Shown piece after piece: positions 24,647-36,732 of a stretch of DNA of 64,000 nucleotides. A model generated the notes under the pieces. That model was not told the origin of the DNA and searched no databases. It saw nothing but the letters and a program-made list of their open reading frames with translations. The stretch is from NCBI RefSeq assembly GCF_901933205.1, contig NC_044572.1, positions 60,732,965 to 60,796,964 on the forward strand, read 5' to 3'. Source of the DNA: Camarhynchus parvulus (Eukaryota; Chordata; Aves; Passeriformes; Thraupidae). A program made the translations under genes and the position numbers. Position 1 is the stretch's first letter. Every line of letters begins with the position of its first letter.

Positions 24647-24660
24647 GTAACCATGGCTGC
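24647..24660 (+). promoter_or_regulatory. RFX half-site-like motif
   Basis: gtaaccatggctgc contains the RFX half-site pattern GTNRCC followed by the atgg centre. It lies at the right edge of the CpG island, about 850 bases from the better X-box at 23789. This is a weak match on its own. Confidence 0.2.
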
Positions 24661-25188
24661 TGAGCTGCAGCACGGAAGGCTGGGAGGTTTCATACTGGCA
24701 TGTGAGCTCCTAGCACTGAAACACAGCGTTTACAAATGGACTAATTTGCTCTGGATATAACACTGCACCCCCAGAAATTAGCTTGGTAGAAACCAGTTTT
24801 GTATTTGCTTATCTGTGTTAAAGCAGAATAGAAACATACCACAACACACTCAAAATGTTAGGTGATTTGTTCATTAGCTGGCTTAAATAACAGCACGCTG
24901 TTAGCAAAACCATCTTTGTTTCATGCTAGTCTTGTTTCTTACATAGTGTCTTGATTTAATATCAGTCTTTAAATACTTCTGGGCAAGAACTAGTTTCCCT
25001 TTATGCTCGTTCTACCCTTAATAAATAAGCCTATGTTCCAACAATGCCTGTAGTTTCTAAAATGTAATCAGCAATAATATTTATTGCTTTTTTGTGTGCC
25101 CATCCAGAAAATGAAAATTGTTGCCAGAATAATGCTCAGAACAATAACGGGATGCAAATGTGCGCCCTATTCTTCCAGCTTGCATGCT
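24661..25188. other. AT-rich unique sequence
   Basis: Right flank of the CpG island. It carries an exact octamer atgcaaat at 25152-25159 and several taat/ttatt strings. No gene is seen. Confidence 0.45.
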
Positions 25189-25254
25189 TCACTCAAGAAT
25201 CATGTCAGTTCATGGGGAAGTCAGTGGGAAACCTGACCAAATGAGGACTTCTGA
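25189..25254 (+). repeat. Ancient amniote repeat relic
   Basis: The order 'actcaagaatcatgtcagtt', 'catggggaagtcagtgggaa', 'acctgaccaaatgaggactt' parallels the old amniote repeat 'actcaggcaaaactcccatt', 'gaagtcaatgggagttttgc', 'ctgagtaaggacttcagga'. It appears to belong to the same general family as the relic at 19982. The family name is not known to me. Confidence 0.45.
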
Positions 25255-25875
25255 TTTATGTCCGAGGCATCTTTTTGTTGGGTTTGTCATAACTAATGCC
25301 CTTTTGCTTGTCTCTCTTCACGTGCTAGAAATGTTTGTAGGCCACAATTGGAAATCTACAGAATTGGCCAAAAAAGTTGCTATTTCAAAAATAGGTGTGA
25401 AGAACAACATATTGCAAGCTGAGAGGAGAATAAAAATATAGGATTCAATATCTTAATGATTTTTAAAACAAAAATGAAAGAAAAATCCCATCTTGTAGTA
25501 ACTGAATACCCTGATAATGCCTAGAAATGGTTAACCATAGGGATACAAGGTTTTGCACATCTCTGCCTCTTCCACTCCCCACTCCCACTCCTGAATCTAA
25601 CATCTCCTGCCTCCTTCAGTGCTGTTTCATGGCTCTGTGACTCCTCTCCTCCGCCTGTGACCTGCCTCTCAGAGCATCTTTGTCGCTCCCCCCTCCCCAG
25701 CAGAGCAGCCCCAGGGCAGGGTGACCTCTCCCTTGGGATCTTTTGTCTCACGGTCTCAGACAGCGCGGAGTGACAGGGAGCAGGAGTGACAGCGAGCAGG
25801 ATCCCCACCCCAGCGCCTCCCTAATCAAGCAGCGCTCACACAGCTCACACGCCTGCCTGCAGGCTTCTCTCTTTA
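25255..25875. other. Unique non-coding sequence
   Basis: 25560-25860 is moderately GC-rich with some CpG ('agcgcggagtgac', 'cagcgcctcc') and may be a weaker outlier of the island. No exon is supported. Confidence 0.45.
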
Positions 25876-26015
25876 ATGTGACATTGATCATCATGACACA
25901 AAATGGTCACAGATATCGCTTCCTAAAATTCAGGAATGTGACAGCTAGAGACAGAATCGCTAGTCTATGGCCTGGAGACTATACGGATTATTCAGGTCAG
26001 GATAAATCAGGATGG
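25876..26015. promoter_or_regulatory. Candidate conserved non-coding element
   Basis: The segment carries 'aatgtgacattgatcatcat', 'gacacaaaatggtcacagat' and an OTX/PITX-type ggatta (25985-25990) within a gga-rich string. It reads as complex unique sequence unlike its simpler flanks, and it lies 1.2 kb from the CpG island. This is a judgement from texture only, with no alignment available. Confidence 0.25.
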
Positions 26016-26400
26016 ATATTTGCCCTACTTCCATATTCTAGCTATTAATAACCAAAAGCACGCCAGATTGTGGCTTGTTCTGTGTGACTGCACAAGGGAG
26101 CAGCGCTCCCTCCCCCACGCCTCCACATACACATGCACAGACGAATATTTTTGGCTAACATTCGAAAGCCATTCCCAAACCCAGCCCCTGAGCTCGGAGT
26201 AAAGCCCCGAGCACACGGAGGCCCTCCTTCACCAGGCAAGAAGGGGAAGCCAAAGCAGGCTGAAAAAAGATACGGGAGACCTCTCCTGGTCTACTGCCCC
26301 AGAAACCCTGAAGAATAAAAGCTGCTGCTCTCCCCTGTTTTCTTCAAGGCACAGCACAATTCAGTCAGTCAGGGATCACCCCTTTTCCCAAGTACACTGC
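26016..26400. other. Unique non-coding sequence
   Basis: Moderately GC-rich. Overlapping frames on both strands at 26020-26318 are not supported as genes. Confidence 0.5.
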
Positions 26401-26424
26401 CTCTATCCTCTTGGGAGGATAGAG
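26401..26424. repeat. Perfect 10-bp hairpin
   Basis: ctctatcctc (26401-26410), loop ttgg, gaggatagag (26415-26424). The stem is perfect and the 4-base loop is ideal for an RNA or DNA hairpin. It is too short to be a microRNA precursor. Confidence 0.85.
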
Positions 26425-28661
26425 AAGCTACCTCGGGAAGCACAGCCATACTGCTCCTGGCAAGATTTCTCTCCATCACACCTATGCAAGATTTCAGTAG
26501 GAAGAAGCAGCACTTCCTCCCCAATACTGAAAAATAGACCATACAGCTACAGAATTAAATTAAGTTACACCTTCCTCACCTCTAAAATAGCAAGTGCTTT
26601 ATCCTTCATATTGAGTCAGCAGTCACCTTTCAGGGAGATGCAATGCAGAAATTGCACAGTGTCTCTTTGCAGAATACTAGCTTTTGTGAGCCACCTTTAA
26701 GATTTTGGAAGATCAAGCCTCAGAAGTCTGAAGCTCTGCTACTTTTAAAATATTCTTTCAAAAGCCAGCTTTTGCTTTTGATTGCGAAGGCGAAAATAGA
26801 GATATTTTTCAGACCACTGACATGGAAGAAAAACTGCCCTGACAGCTGAGACAACTCTCCTGAATAGGATCCCTCTGCTCTTGGGATTTGGAAAGCTATT
26901 CTCTGCCATCCCTTTTGGGGCACTTATGCAATCTGCTCTAGCAACTGGTGCCAGTTCAGTTCAGCTACAGACCAGACTCTCTGGACAGTCTGTCTAAATG
27001 CCATTCCCAGGATTTGCCTAGGAATAAAGCCTTTTTACTTCTCTCAACCACCGTATTCATGGTTTGTTACTGTAAACCATTATGGCTGGTCCCAGTCCAT
27101 AAAATGCCACTGGTTCCCATTTGAATTCCAAAAAGATAGCTCTTATGCAGCAACTGCAGCACCCAGCAATTAAGCAGCACTAGATGAACTGTCTTCTGGC
27201 TGTGTTTCTAGACACTACTCCATATTTTATTTATCAGCTAAAAGCCAAGCAAAGTAATAAAAACAAGAGTAGGTGGAGTGCCAAGAGCAGCACACAAGCC
27301 TCAACAACACTCATTTTCCCTCTCCTGCTTCTCTCCTGCTCATGACTGTGATCTTAGTTAACAGAAGGCCTCAGTGACTGCAGTTCATAATCCTTGCATC
27401 TTTGGTCCTCTGCTGAGCAGAGTGCTCATATTTCTATGCAGTTTCAAACAGGCTCTTCCTGCTTAGCTCATTTAATAACTAGATTTGCTAGATCTCTACG
27501 CATTATTTGGCAGAGAACATAATAAGCAGTTGCCAAGTCCTATCTTGGGTTACTCTTCCAGAGGTTCTTTAAACTGGGGAAATAAAAAACTGTCCTTTAT
27601 TTAATTAAGAAAACTTTTTCTTTTTCCACTTCCTTTGATTCTAATCATAATATTATCTTGGACAGAGACATCATCAAATAAATACTGGTCAGAGGTTTCC
27701 TGAGGACCTGAACTGAGAAATGTTAATAAAATAGAAAGCACACTCTAGTCTTCCTTCTTTCTCCATTGGATTGTTCAGTTGAAGCAACTGTATTTTTGCT
27801 TATAAAGGTACAAGTTGGTCTAAATCCTCCACAGCAGTCCAGTAATCTGGATGTGCTGATAATTGCTCACTTACTGATTAACAGAGGTACCTCTATTTCC
27901 AGGAGTACTGCAGCTTCCCCACTGAAAACAAGTAGAAAAATCTCCAGGCTCATTACATTAGAATGTCAGCAAGTGAATGAGAGACAATTTGGGGAAAGGA
28001 GGAAAAAGGTGTAGCACTCCCATACTACAAACAGAATTTTAAATAGGCTTTTAAGGATATAGGTGAATGGAAAAAAATATTTCCTTTTTCTCTTTTCATC
28101 CCTGCTAACAGAAAAAACAACAATCTGGGTTACTGGCCTTTCTAAATCCAAGGAGTCAAACATATCATTAAGGACAGCAGAGGGAACAGCTCCTCAGAGG
28201 AAGCACAGAGAAAAGGCAATAGAGAGCTCAGGGAGATGGGTGAGATCCAAAGGTTTTGAATTGAGCAGAGAAAGAAGATGAGAGAGAGATTTCTCTTCTT
28301 GTTGCTTGTCCCTATCAGTCAAAATCTGAAGCCGGAGATCTGATATACCTTTCTTTCATGGCTCAATAGCTATGATAGAATATGGTAGAATATATAGCTT
28401 TCCAGACCTAAGCTATATGAGTTAAGAATGACTGCTGGGTTGACAGCTGGAACTGTTTGTAACGTGGAAGAAAAACAACTTTGGGGAGAGAATAAGGAAA
28501 AATGGATTATGTCCACTTAGAAGTGAGATTCAGATATGGGAAAAGCTTACTCTTGAGCTACAGTTATCTTCTGTTTACTGTACATGCTTATTGTGTATTG
28601 GATCCCACATTACAATTAGTAATTGAAGCATCAAATGATGAAAGCTTGATTTAATTTTCAA
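26425..28661. other. Unique non-coding sequence
   Basis: No gene, RNA or transposon is recognised. Confidence 0.55.
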
Positions 28662-28712
28662 ACATATGTATATATATACACACAAACATATATATATATA
28701 TATATATATATT
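28662..28712. repeat. (AT)n microsatellite
   Basis: A mixed at/ac run with 12 uninterrupted 'at' units at 28688-28711. Likely polymorphic. Confidence 0.92.
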
Positions 28713-31700
28713 TGCACTGTATTTCTCATCAGTGCAAAATACAGAGGCTTTACAAATTGTTTACTTACACAGTATATTTTCTGCTACTTTTCATAGAGTA
28801 TTTGGACATGGCTGACTATGTTATTAAGAGCTTTTGTTTATTTAAATATTGAAGCAGCTAATTATCATATTTCTGAATTATAGAACTATGAAATTTCATG
28901 CCCTCTAATAAAAGGTACAAATACAAAATTGACATTGTATGAGAGGTCCTTTTGTTCAAATACAATACTGACTTTGTGGATAACAAAAACATATATAAAT
29001 GTGGTTTTATATAGTCACTACTTATTTTTCTTATTCCCTGCATCATAGAACATGTGCTAATATTTAGGGAGGCCTGCTGGAGCTCTTACAGTTATTTTTT
29101 CATGCCTGACATTACCAGTGCTATTTTCCTTTATACATCCTTCAGAGAAGCATTTGTCCAATATAAACCTTTCTTCCTAGGGGAAATTCCCTTGCAGAAT
29201 ACCGTCAGCAAGAGCTGATACCTGGCAAACAGGAGGAAACCACATCGGAGCCAGATTCCCAAACAAATCTAAACTCACCGTCATGTTCCTCTGCTTGGTG
29301 AGGCAGCAGCTTTAAGTTCCAGCTCTGTCAACAAGTGATGCAAACAGACTCACACATTTCCTGGGAGGCTGCTGGGAGACAAACAACTTTGCAGCAGCAC
29401 ACTATGGGTTATCAAATACAAGCACATGTTTATGATAGTAATATTGAAACAACAGGCTGCTTCTTTCACATGTCCATGTAACCTGTGCACAAAGGGAGTT
29501 TCTTTCTCTTCAGTGTCTCTGGGTGCTGCTCCTTGATCCAAAAACAGAGAAGTGATGATCTGTCCCTCTTTCTTCTTTCCCATAAGTACTTGAGATTTAC
29601 ATGGCTTTGTTTGCTTTACTGAGAAATGGAAAAAAGACTAAAGAAAGGTCAGATGCTCACAACAGCATATCTTTTTCTTGTTCTTATGAAAGGGTAATAT
29701 TTACCTACCTAAAAGCATTTTATTTGTTTGCTGAGCAGAGGGTAGGAAGGACTTTGGAGGCAGAACATATAAAGTTAAATCTGGGATTGCAGAGGCAATC
29801 AAGAAGAATTCTCAGGAGATAATTCTGAGGGATCAAAAGTCAGTTTAGCTCTTAGACACAGCTTGGGTGTTCTTACTCACAGACATTGTCACCTAATTCC
29901 TATGAAGATTTCATCAGGGTTTCAAAGGATAGCAATAATCTCATTTAAAATGCTTTCTACAAAAAGACTTCTTTCACCAAGAAATTGATTCACTAGCAAA
30001 GTCTCATTCCTCTAATTAACACCATCCAAGCTCATGCTCATCTCTGATATGTTTCTATAAAATATGCATATGAAACATGCATGCACTTATTAATTGCAGC
30101 TGTCCATGTATGCCCAGTCCAAGATTCATTTATGTTTCTATTGGACTAAACAGGAAATCAAGGATTCTAAGAAAAATCTGTGTCCTAAAACCAATATTGG
30201 GCAGCCTTTGGACCCTGCCTAGGATATTATATAAGCTTCAACACTTAAACATGAGCATGTTTAATGAACAAATTTCTTATGAAAGCAAAATGTTGAGAAG
30301 ATTCTTCATTAAACATCATCCATGTTTTGAGAGTTCATTACACGTTTTGACAGTACCTCACCAGGCCCTAATAAATACTTTATGCAACTACCTCTGCTTT
30401 GAAGCTCTGAGCAGTAAAAATATTTTTCTTAAATGACACATGAAGATCCTGTTTTGGTCACAGCATGATACTGAGCCAGGTTGGCAAAATAGAAATAGCA
30501 TCAGCTACCACTGGGCACTGATGTGCCCAAGAAGTTACAACTGATTTACAAGGTGAGTTAAAAGTTTGGGATATGTTCCATATAGAAATGAAACTGAATG
30601 TCTCCAGGTGGGTGGTGCAAATTTGTTGGGAGCTTCATTTTTTCTTGACCACATCAATCGCTAGTAATTTGATTATTAATATTCAGTGACTCAGTCACTT
30701 GGGAATACAAAATAAAAATAGCAAGTTTTTTTGACACTTTAGGAGCAAGTACATGAATCTTGAAGTTCAGCGATAGGCTGGCTATGCCAGATAAGTTTAA
30801 GAAATTACTTGTCCACAATTATTTTCTATCCCTTCATCAACCGTAAGATGGATCTACGAAGTTAGAATAACAAAACTAACTATTCATCAAGCACTAGAGA
30901 TTAGAAGGCTTTCACCTGCACCTTTTCCTCCTCCTCTGTCCCACACATGCAGTAGGCTAGGGAAAAAAACAAGTAATAACTGATCCTCCAGGCAGACAAC
31001 CTCAGCCTTCCTGACTGCTGTAGGCTAGAAAAATAATCTTATATCAAGTAAGCAGACAGACCTTCTTGAGGAATCATCCTGGCCTAGGAAAGAGACCATA
31101 CCTTGCACTATAAAGCTAGCTCTTAAATAGCTGGTAAAAGAGCCATCTGTATATCAGCTGGCCTGGAGGCAAACTGGGGAATATGAATGGCAAGTCTGAA
31201 AAAAGTAAGCAATTCTTGGACCGTCATTGCCTTTTAACTCACCAAGTGAAAAACCATTAGGACTTCAATGTTAACCCTGGTGTATGGACACTGTGTGGAA
31301 TGCCACAAAGGTGAAGAGCCTCCTTCTGAGCAAAGTAAGTTTCATTTTCAAAGCAGTGGTTTAAGGTTCACCCACGCAGGAGTGAAATCATCAAACCAAG
31401 GTCAGTGATGTCATTCGGGACAGTCCCAGACCACAGAGCATAAGTGTGACTCACTTCTCAAAGTCTAGGAGTGTCTGGAAGTGCCTAAGGTGCTGTTTGA
31501 ACTTTCTTCTAGAGGTGAATTTCAACCACAGATGTGAAAATGATTGAGGGTCAAATATACAGTGAAGTGGATATTCTCGAAAGGGAAAGGAAGAGGGAGG
31601 AAAAAAGAAAAACAATACTGGCATACTGGAGAGCAGGCCACCAAGGGAAGAACACAAGATATGGCAGAGAGCCACGGGACTTTGAGCTTTGAATCTGATT

Positions 31701-32399
31701 ATCCCAGGAAGGCCTGGCTCTCTTGCCTGTGTCTGGTAATCTGAGCTAAAATCTTCAGTGACAGAAATAAAATGGGAACACAAACTCTTCCTTTCTCAGC
31801 TGTACATTCCCAAAGTTTGGCTCAGGGTATCTAAAGGGGCAGAAGCCAAACTTTTATGGTTTTAGGCTTTTTAACCTGGGGCATACAAGCTGGCCAATGC
31901 TCTTGGTGATTGTACAACAGATTGCACCACCCCATGTGCCACAAAATCATCTGGTGAGCTGCAGTGCAGTTTGCAGCATCTATCCTGCAGACATCCAAGA
32001 TGATAACAGCAGAGGCTTCTAACTATGGCAATAGGTGTCTTAGGAATAGCAAAGGAGATGTAGGTGCCATCTGCCTCTCTTTTGTTAAGTTCAACCCAGT
32101 CACAATCAGTTCATCAGGATTGAAAAACTTTATTACACCCAACAACAAAACCAAGGAATTAAAAAAAAATAACAAGAAGAGCAAAAATTCTCTTGTGTTC
32201 AATCACTGAAGGTGGAACAAGAACAGCCCTGGCACAAATATTTCAGTCAAACAAACAGAGGAATTCAGTAGATGCCAGGAAATCTATAGTAGAGTCTCAT
32301 TTAGGAAACTGTAACAGCCTGCACAGCAGGCTTCAGCACAGTATTTTCATATGACATCCTAAAAACAAAAGCTGATGAAATTTCATATTGTTCACAGTG
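28713..32399. other. Unique non-coding sequence
   Basis: No gene or transposon is recognised. A minus-strand splice-donor-like string at 29273-29279 has no supporting open frame. The longest frames (30077-30436 plus, 31451-31783 minus) match nothing recognisable. Confidence 0.5.
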
Positions 32400-32790
32400 A
32401 AAAGAAAACATTGGTTCTTTTTCCACTATCTTTGCATTGGTTTAATCTTGCCCCGGTGTATTTTAACTTAAGCCAATTTGGGATGTTAACAGCATCCAAA
32501 TATGCTTTTCCTGTGAGCTGCTGGGGAAGGCTTTTTTGAGCTGAAATTGTGTTAAGCTGATTACTTCTTTTAATTTCTCCTTAATAATTGAGCATTTTTA
32601 ATTGTTTGACTCTTAACAGCTGATATAGCTGTTTAGAGAGTCAGGGGATGCAAATGAAGACTGAGAAATTATTTCAATATAAACGTATGAACTCTATGCC
32701 ATGGCAACAGCAATTTTTCATTAAATTATAGATTCCTCAGGGTTGCTTTTTCCATATTGACAAGATCATTTCATAGAGAGAGGAGGTAAG
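32400..32790. promoter_or_regulatory. Candidate conserved non-coding element with POU and RFX motifs
   Basis: A stretch of complex AT-rich sequence with an exact octamer atgcaaat (32648-32655) and tatgccatggcaac (32695-32708). The latter matches 12 of 14 positions of the RFX X-box palindrome, with a perfect ccatggcaac half. Homeobox-like taattg, ttaattt and attaaa strings are dense. The texture is that of a developmental enhancer. No open frame of note crosses it. Confidence 0.35.
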
Positions 32791-33148
32791 GGAAAAGAGA
32801 GATCTTACTGAAGAAACAGAATTGTTATGACGAGCAATTAACAACATATATCTCAGCATGTCACAGTGGGTCTTCTCCTTTCATTTCAGGAAATAGACTG
32901 ATTATAAAAATGTTTCCCATTTGAGTGCCCCAACCCTAATGCAGTTTGCATCAGGCTGCATTTTCCCTCAGGCTGAAAAATACTGACATTGACAGGAATA
33001 TTGGATGTGTTGAACCTGCCATCACCAGCCTGAAAAACCTCTGTCCTCACTATTGCTCACACCTTCTAGGGAAGGTGCAGATGGGGCTACTTCAGTTCCA
33101 GTAAAGAGTCTGCTGTCACACAGATTCAAGCTCTTCCATTTCCCCCAA
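32791..33148. other. Unique non-coding sequence
   Basis: No feature is recognised in this stretch. Confidence 0.55.
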
Positions 33149-33161
33149 ATATATATATGTG

Positions 33162-33194
<33 letters not shown>

Positions 33195-33211
33195 ATATAT
33201 GTATATATATG
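33149..33211. repeat. (TG)n/(AT)n compound microsatellite
   Basis: A short at run, then two tg runs separated by a single 'ttt' interruption, then a second at run. The histidine/threonine-rich minus-strand frame across 33116-33394 is a by-product of this repeat. Confidence 0.93.
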
Positions 33212-36200
33212 CTGTTTTCTTAATGTAATCTCTTCTGTTTCAAATCCATGGAAACCAAACCAAACCCCAAAACCATTACACCAAAACAAGCCCAGAAGCC
33301 TGCAGAACATCCACTCCACAAGCACTTTAGGTAAATGATCCACAAGGAGTGGAAATAATGTGAAAGTATATTTACATGACATCATTACCTGCATTTGCAG
33401 ATCACAACAAAGACGGTTGACAGAGCTGTGAAAAATGTGTCTTGGTACATACTAAGGTTTTATTCTTGCTTTTTTTTTTGTATTTTCATTGCTCATACAA
33501 ACTGTGATGCCTTTCTGTCTGAGTATCACAGCACATGGACTCCCTCCTCTCATAACACTTGTGAGGAGTTTGTTTGGTTTTTTTGGTTGTGTTTGGGTTT
33601 CTTTTTTGTTTGTTTGCTCTTAAAGACTCCTATCAGCCTGACCTATTCAGAAATCTGGTAAAAATGCCAGAAAATGCTAGCAGAGTGATCTTGCCCCCAC
33701 ATTTTTTAGCTTCATGATACATGTAATTCTCTGTTAGGAGCACCTGGGAGATGATGGCCTCCTGCTGCTAGCCAGCCCTGCACCAGCCATGGCAGAGCGT
33801 TAGAGAAAATTACAGAATCACAGCTGGCGACTGGTTAGCAAAACCCAGTCTTCTGTTCTAATTTTGAGAAGGGAGGCAGGACAATATGCTGCAAATTTTT
33901 TTCTACAAATTCCTTCAAATTATACATAGAAAGGAATATAACAAATACTTGCAACATGTTTCTCTCTTCCCTGTGCTTTCCAAATACAGTTTGTCCACAT
34001 TTTCTAACCAATCATTCCACTAAAGCCAGTTTATTAATGGTGGAAGGTTTACTGATATGTTTGGAAAATATGCACTTGTCACAGAACAAATTCCCCTCTG
34101 TGTTTTACATACAGTGGGTCAATTTGAAGGCTTGAAATTACTTTAGGCAGAAGTGTACAAAGGCACAACTTCAGATGCAGTAAGTGGTTTTGCCTCGTTT
34201 TATAGCTCAATCATTCAATACTTCAGCCTAACATCTGCTCAAAATGATCCATCTCACTTTTGCTTCAGGTTGTATTTGCTTTGTTATTTCTGCAGAGCAG
34301 CCTAAAAAGGTTTTTGGAAGCACCACGTTTGGTAGCTGTCTGCTCTAACAGTCTCTAGGTAGGCAAATGAGCTGTTTAGTACATAAACTATGCTCACGGA
34401 GATTCATTGGCTAGAGTTGTAAAAGAAGAGCAATAAAAATTATCTTCTGTTATTTAGATAATAAAAATGGCAGATCTTTACTAAAGGATTACTTCTAAAA
34501 CCTGTTTTTCTAAGCATCCCACTTACCCAGAGTACAGGGGATGCCTGTTGGCACTGAAGGTTGTATGTAGTGCTTCAAAAATGCAAGGAAAGGAAAAGCA
34601 CAAGCCTGTTCCTCTCTACAGATTTATTCATCATTGAGAGAAGCCACTGAAAATGGGGTGTGCTTTTCCCAGACTGTTTTGCATTCAAAACAACAGCCCT
34701 GTCTGCACTGGAAAGTTCCACAGTATGTGGAGACCTACAGAGGGAATGAATGAAGGGCCTTGGAGAAAAAGGTACATGTCTGAACTAGATTGAATAAGGA
34801 TAACTATGCTCAGAATAAATCTCACTTAGACCTTCTGAAGTTCCTTCAGGAAAGTAAAAAAAAAAAATCCAGATTCTGATTTCCCTGATATTTCTAAAAG
34901 TAGTAGTATTTCCAACAATCAAAACACTTCCCCATGCTTCTCCACCTGATACCTCCTTTCAGACATTGCTATATAGGAAAATCAAGTTTGAGAATGGGGA
35001 AGTAGCATGGTCTCAAACAATTTTCGTGACGGTCAGTGATGTCAGTGAAAGCCGATTGTGCTAAGCTCCCTCCACTAAACAGTGACTGTGCTGAACAAGA
35101 TGTGTACACAAATGCACACACCCCCACTTTGACAAAGATAGAGCAGCTTCTTCGCCCTGTTCATCGGGTGTTCATAAACTCTCAAGCTGTATTGCTGTGA
35201 AATCATAAGCAACCTGAGAAAGGCTTTTATATTGAGTGTGGGCATTCAATACTCTGATGCTCTCTGTAATACACACTTAGCACAACACATACCACACTCA
35301 CATAGACACAAATGTCCATGCAGGAAACATGTTCACTATGGCTACTCAGAAAACTCATTAAAAACTACAAGGTGCGTTCAACTGGATCTACATTTTTGTT
35401 CTTATCATTCAGGTGCTAGTCAAGCAGGGAAGGTACCCTGAGTATTGTGAGAGCATTCAGGGAGCTAAACTGAAAATTAACAGAGCTTCCACTTTGCCTC
35501 TAGCATAGCCATGTTATAAAAATTCTACCCTAAGAGCCTTTCCAGATGTAGCTAGATAATACTGAACTCTGTTTCCACTAAGAGATTTAGGAATTGTATT
35601 AGCTCACATGGAAATAATTTTTTAACTAGCTGGGAGTGGTTCCCTTACAGTTCCTGAAGCTGTTCCCCCATGCTCATATCCCCTCCTCTCTGGCTCATTT
35701 TAGGAGCTACACCCAGTGTGCAAAATGACCTCTGCACCTATTTGTGCATGGAAGGAAAGTAATATGGTCACTGACAGGCTAAAAGCACTGTAAGAGCCAA
35801 GGCCAGACTTTGTACAGTTTTTACCTGGCAAAACCCAACAAGATGGACCTGTTTTCATAGTGCTGCAATGACATGCAATGACTTCAGCTTTGCAGGGTCC
35901 TTGAGCATTATGACTGATGCAGCTTCCTGCATGATGGTGTAAGACCCTGAGAAGCCTGGAAAAACTGGACTTGTATTTTCTTGAAGTCTATAAACTTGAA
36001 AGATCCTCTTCATATAGTCTGAAGGTCAGAAAAACAGGATTATATAAAGATCAGTGATGGTGGAAGAAAATACAGTTGTATTTAGACATAGCAGCAAAGA
36101 TTCAGTGCTGCATACTGAGCCATCAGGATGTCTTGTCAATTGAACTTTGAACTTTGTCTCTTGTCTCTTACCAGATTCTTTGGCCTACTGACATAATTAT

Positions 36201-36623
36201 TTTCAACCATCAATCTGTGTATGTTTCCAACATACTAGACTCCAAATATCACATCAGTCAGGATAGTTTATAAAGCAGAAGATACAGGCATGCAAGAAGG
36301 GGAAAGGAGAGGTTGAGGAAGCAAACTCAAGTGGAGGACAGCAGCTGGATGACAATCCCAATGCTGCAGAAAAAAAAAAGTGAGTAAGGTGAACAGACAG
36401 AGAGATTCATTATCTGCAATATAAGAAATATACAGAATTATTATCCAAGCGAAAGACTACACAGGTAGATAAGACTAACTGATTAGAAGAAAAGAACAAA
36501 GAAAAAGCACAGGGAAGAAAATGGGACCACATTGTCTCTTCAAGGCAGTTCTAAATACGCTGTTCTCTGCTTAGGATCTGACTCATATGAAGCCAAATAC
36601 CTCAAGGGACCACATTCACTTAC
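33212..36623. other. Unique non-coding sequence with a small (GTTT)-rich patch
   Basis: 33568-33618 is a degenerate gttt-rich tract. The remainder holds no recognisable gene or repeat. Confidence 0.55.
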
Positions 36624-36732
36624 CTTAGGATCTCCCTTCTCTCTGCTCCCCACCACTCCAGGTTTTCTACGCTGATATTTTGTGCAATGTCTATATGAAG
36701 GACCATCACTCTGTGGCCATGGTCTCCCACAT
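36624..36732 (-). other. Possible minus-strand exon (weak)
   Basis: On the minus strand, a 109-base segment is bounded by an acceptor-like 'gtgacatacag' and a strong donor (aag followed by gtaagtga). One frame stays open through all of it (starting CGRPWPQSDGPSYRHC) and also continues beyond both borders. The peptide matches no family I know, and the acceptor has only a weak pyrimidine tract. It could be a lncRNA exon, a lineage-specific exon or, most likely, chance. Confidence 0.12.

Larger units (their letters stand above)
23500..24660. promoter_or_regulatory. CpG island
   Basis: The only extended GC- and CpG-rich segment of the window. CpG is densest at about 23540-23960 (for example 'gcgtcgg', 'ccccgccggggc', 'gacgcggatg', 'cccgcggctg') and falls off through 24600. 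In a vertebrate genome such an island normally marks a promoter or a strong developmental regulatory element kept free of methylation. I find no adjacent coding exon with a start codon and splice donor in good context. It could therefore be a distal promoter, a lncRNA promoter, an orphan island or an enhancer. Many frames open across it on both strands (the longest is 164 codons at 24169-24663), as expected for GC-rich DNA with few stop codons. None has a recognisable domain. Confidence 0.75.

Noticed and set aside
24169..24663. 164-codon open frame on the plus strand in the CpG island
   Set aside because: Overlaps two long minus-strand frames, has no recognisable domain and lies in GC-rich DNA where stops are rare. 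Read as chance.
29273..29340. Minus-strand 'atgacg|gtgagt', a possible first exon with start codon
   Set aside because: No acceptor partner, no CpG-rich promoter nearby and only two codons before the donor. A donor-like hexamer of this kind occurs often by chance.
33116..33394. Minus-strand frame rich in His-Thr repeats
   Set aside because: Produced by the TG/AC microsatellite at 33149-33211.
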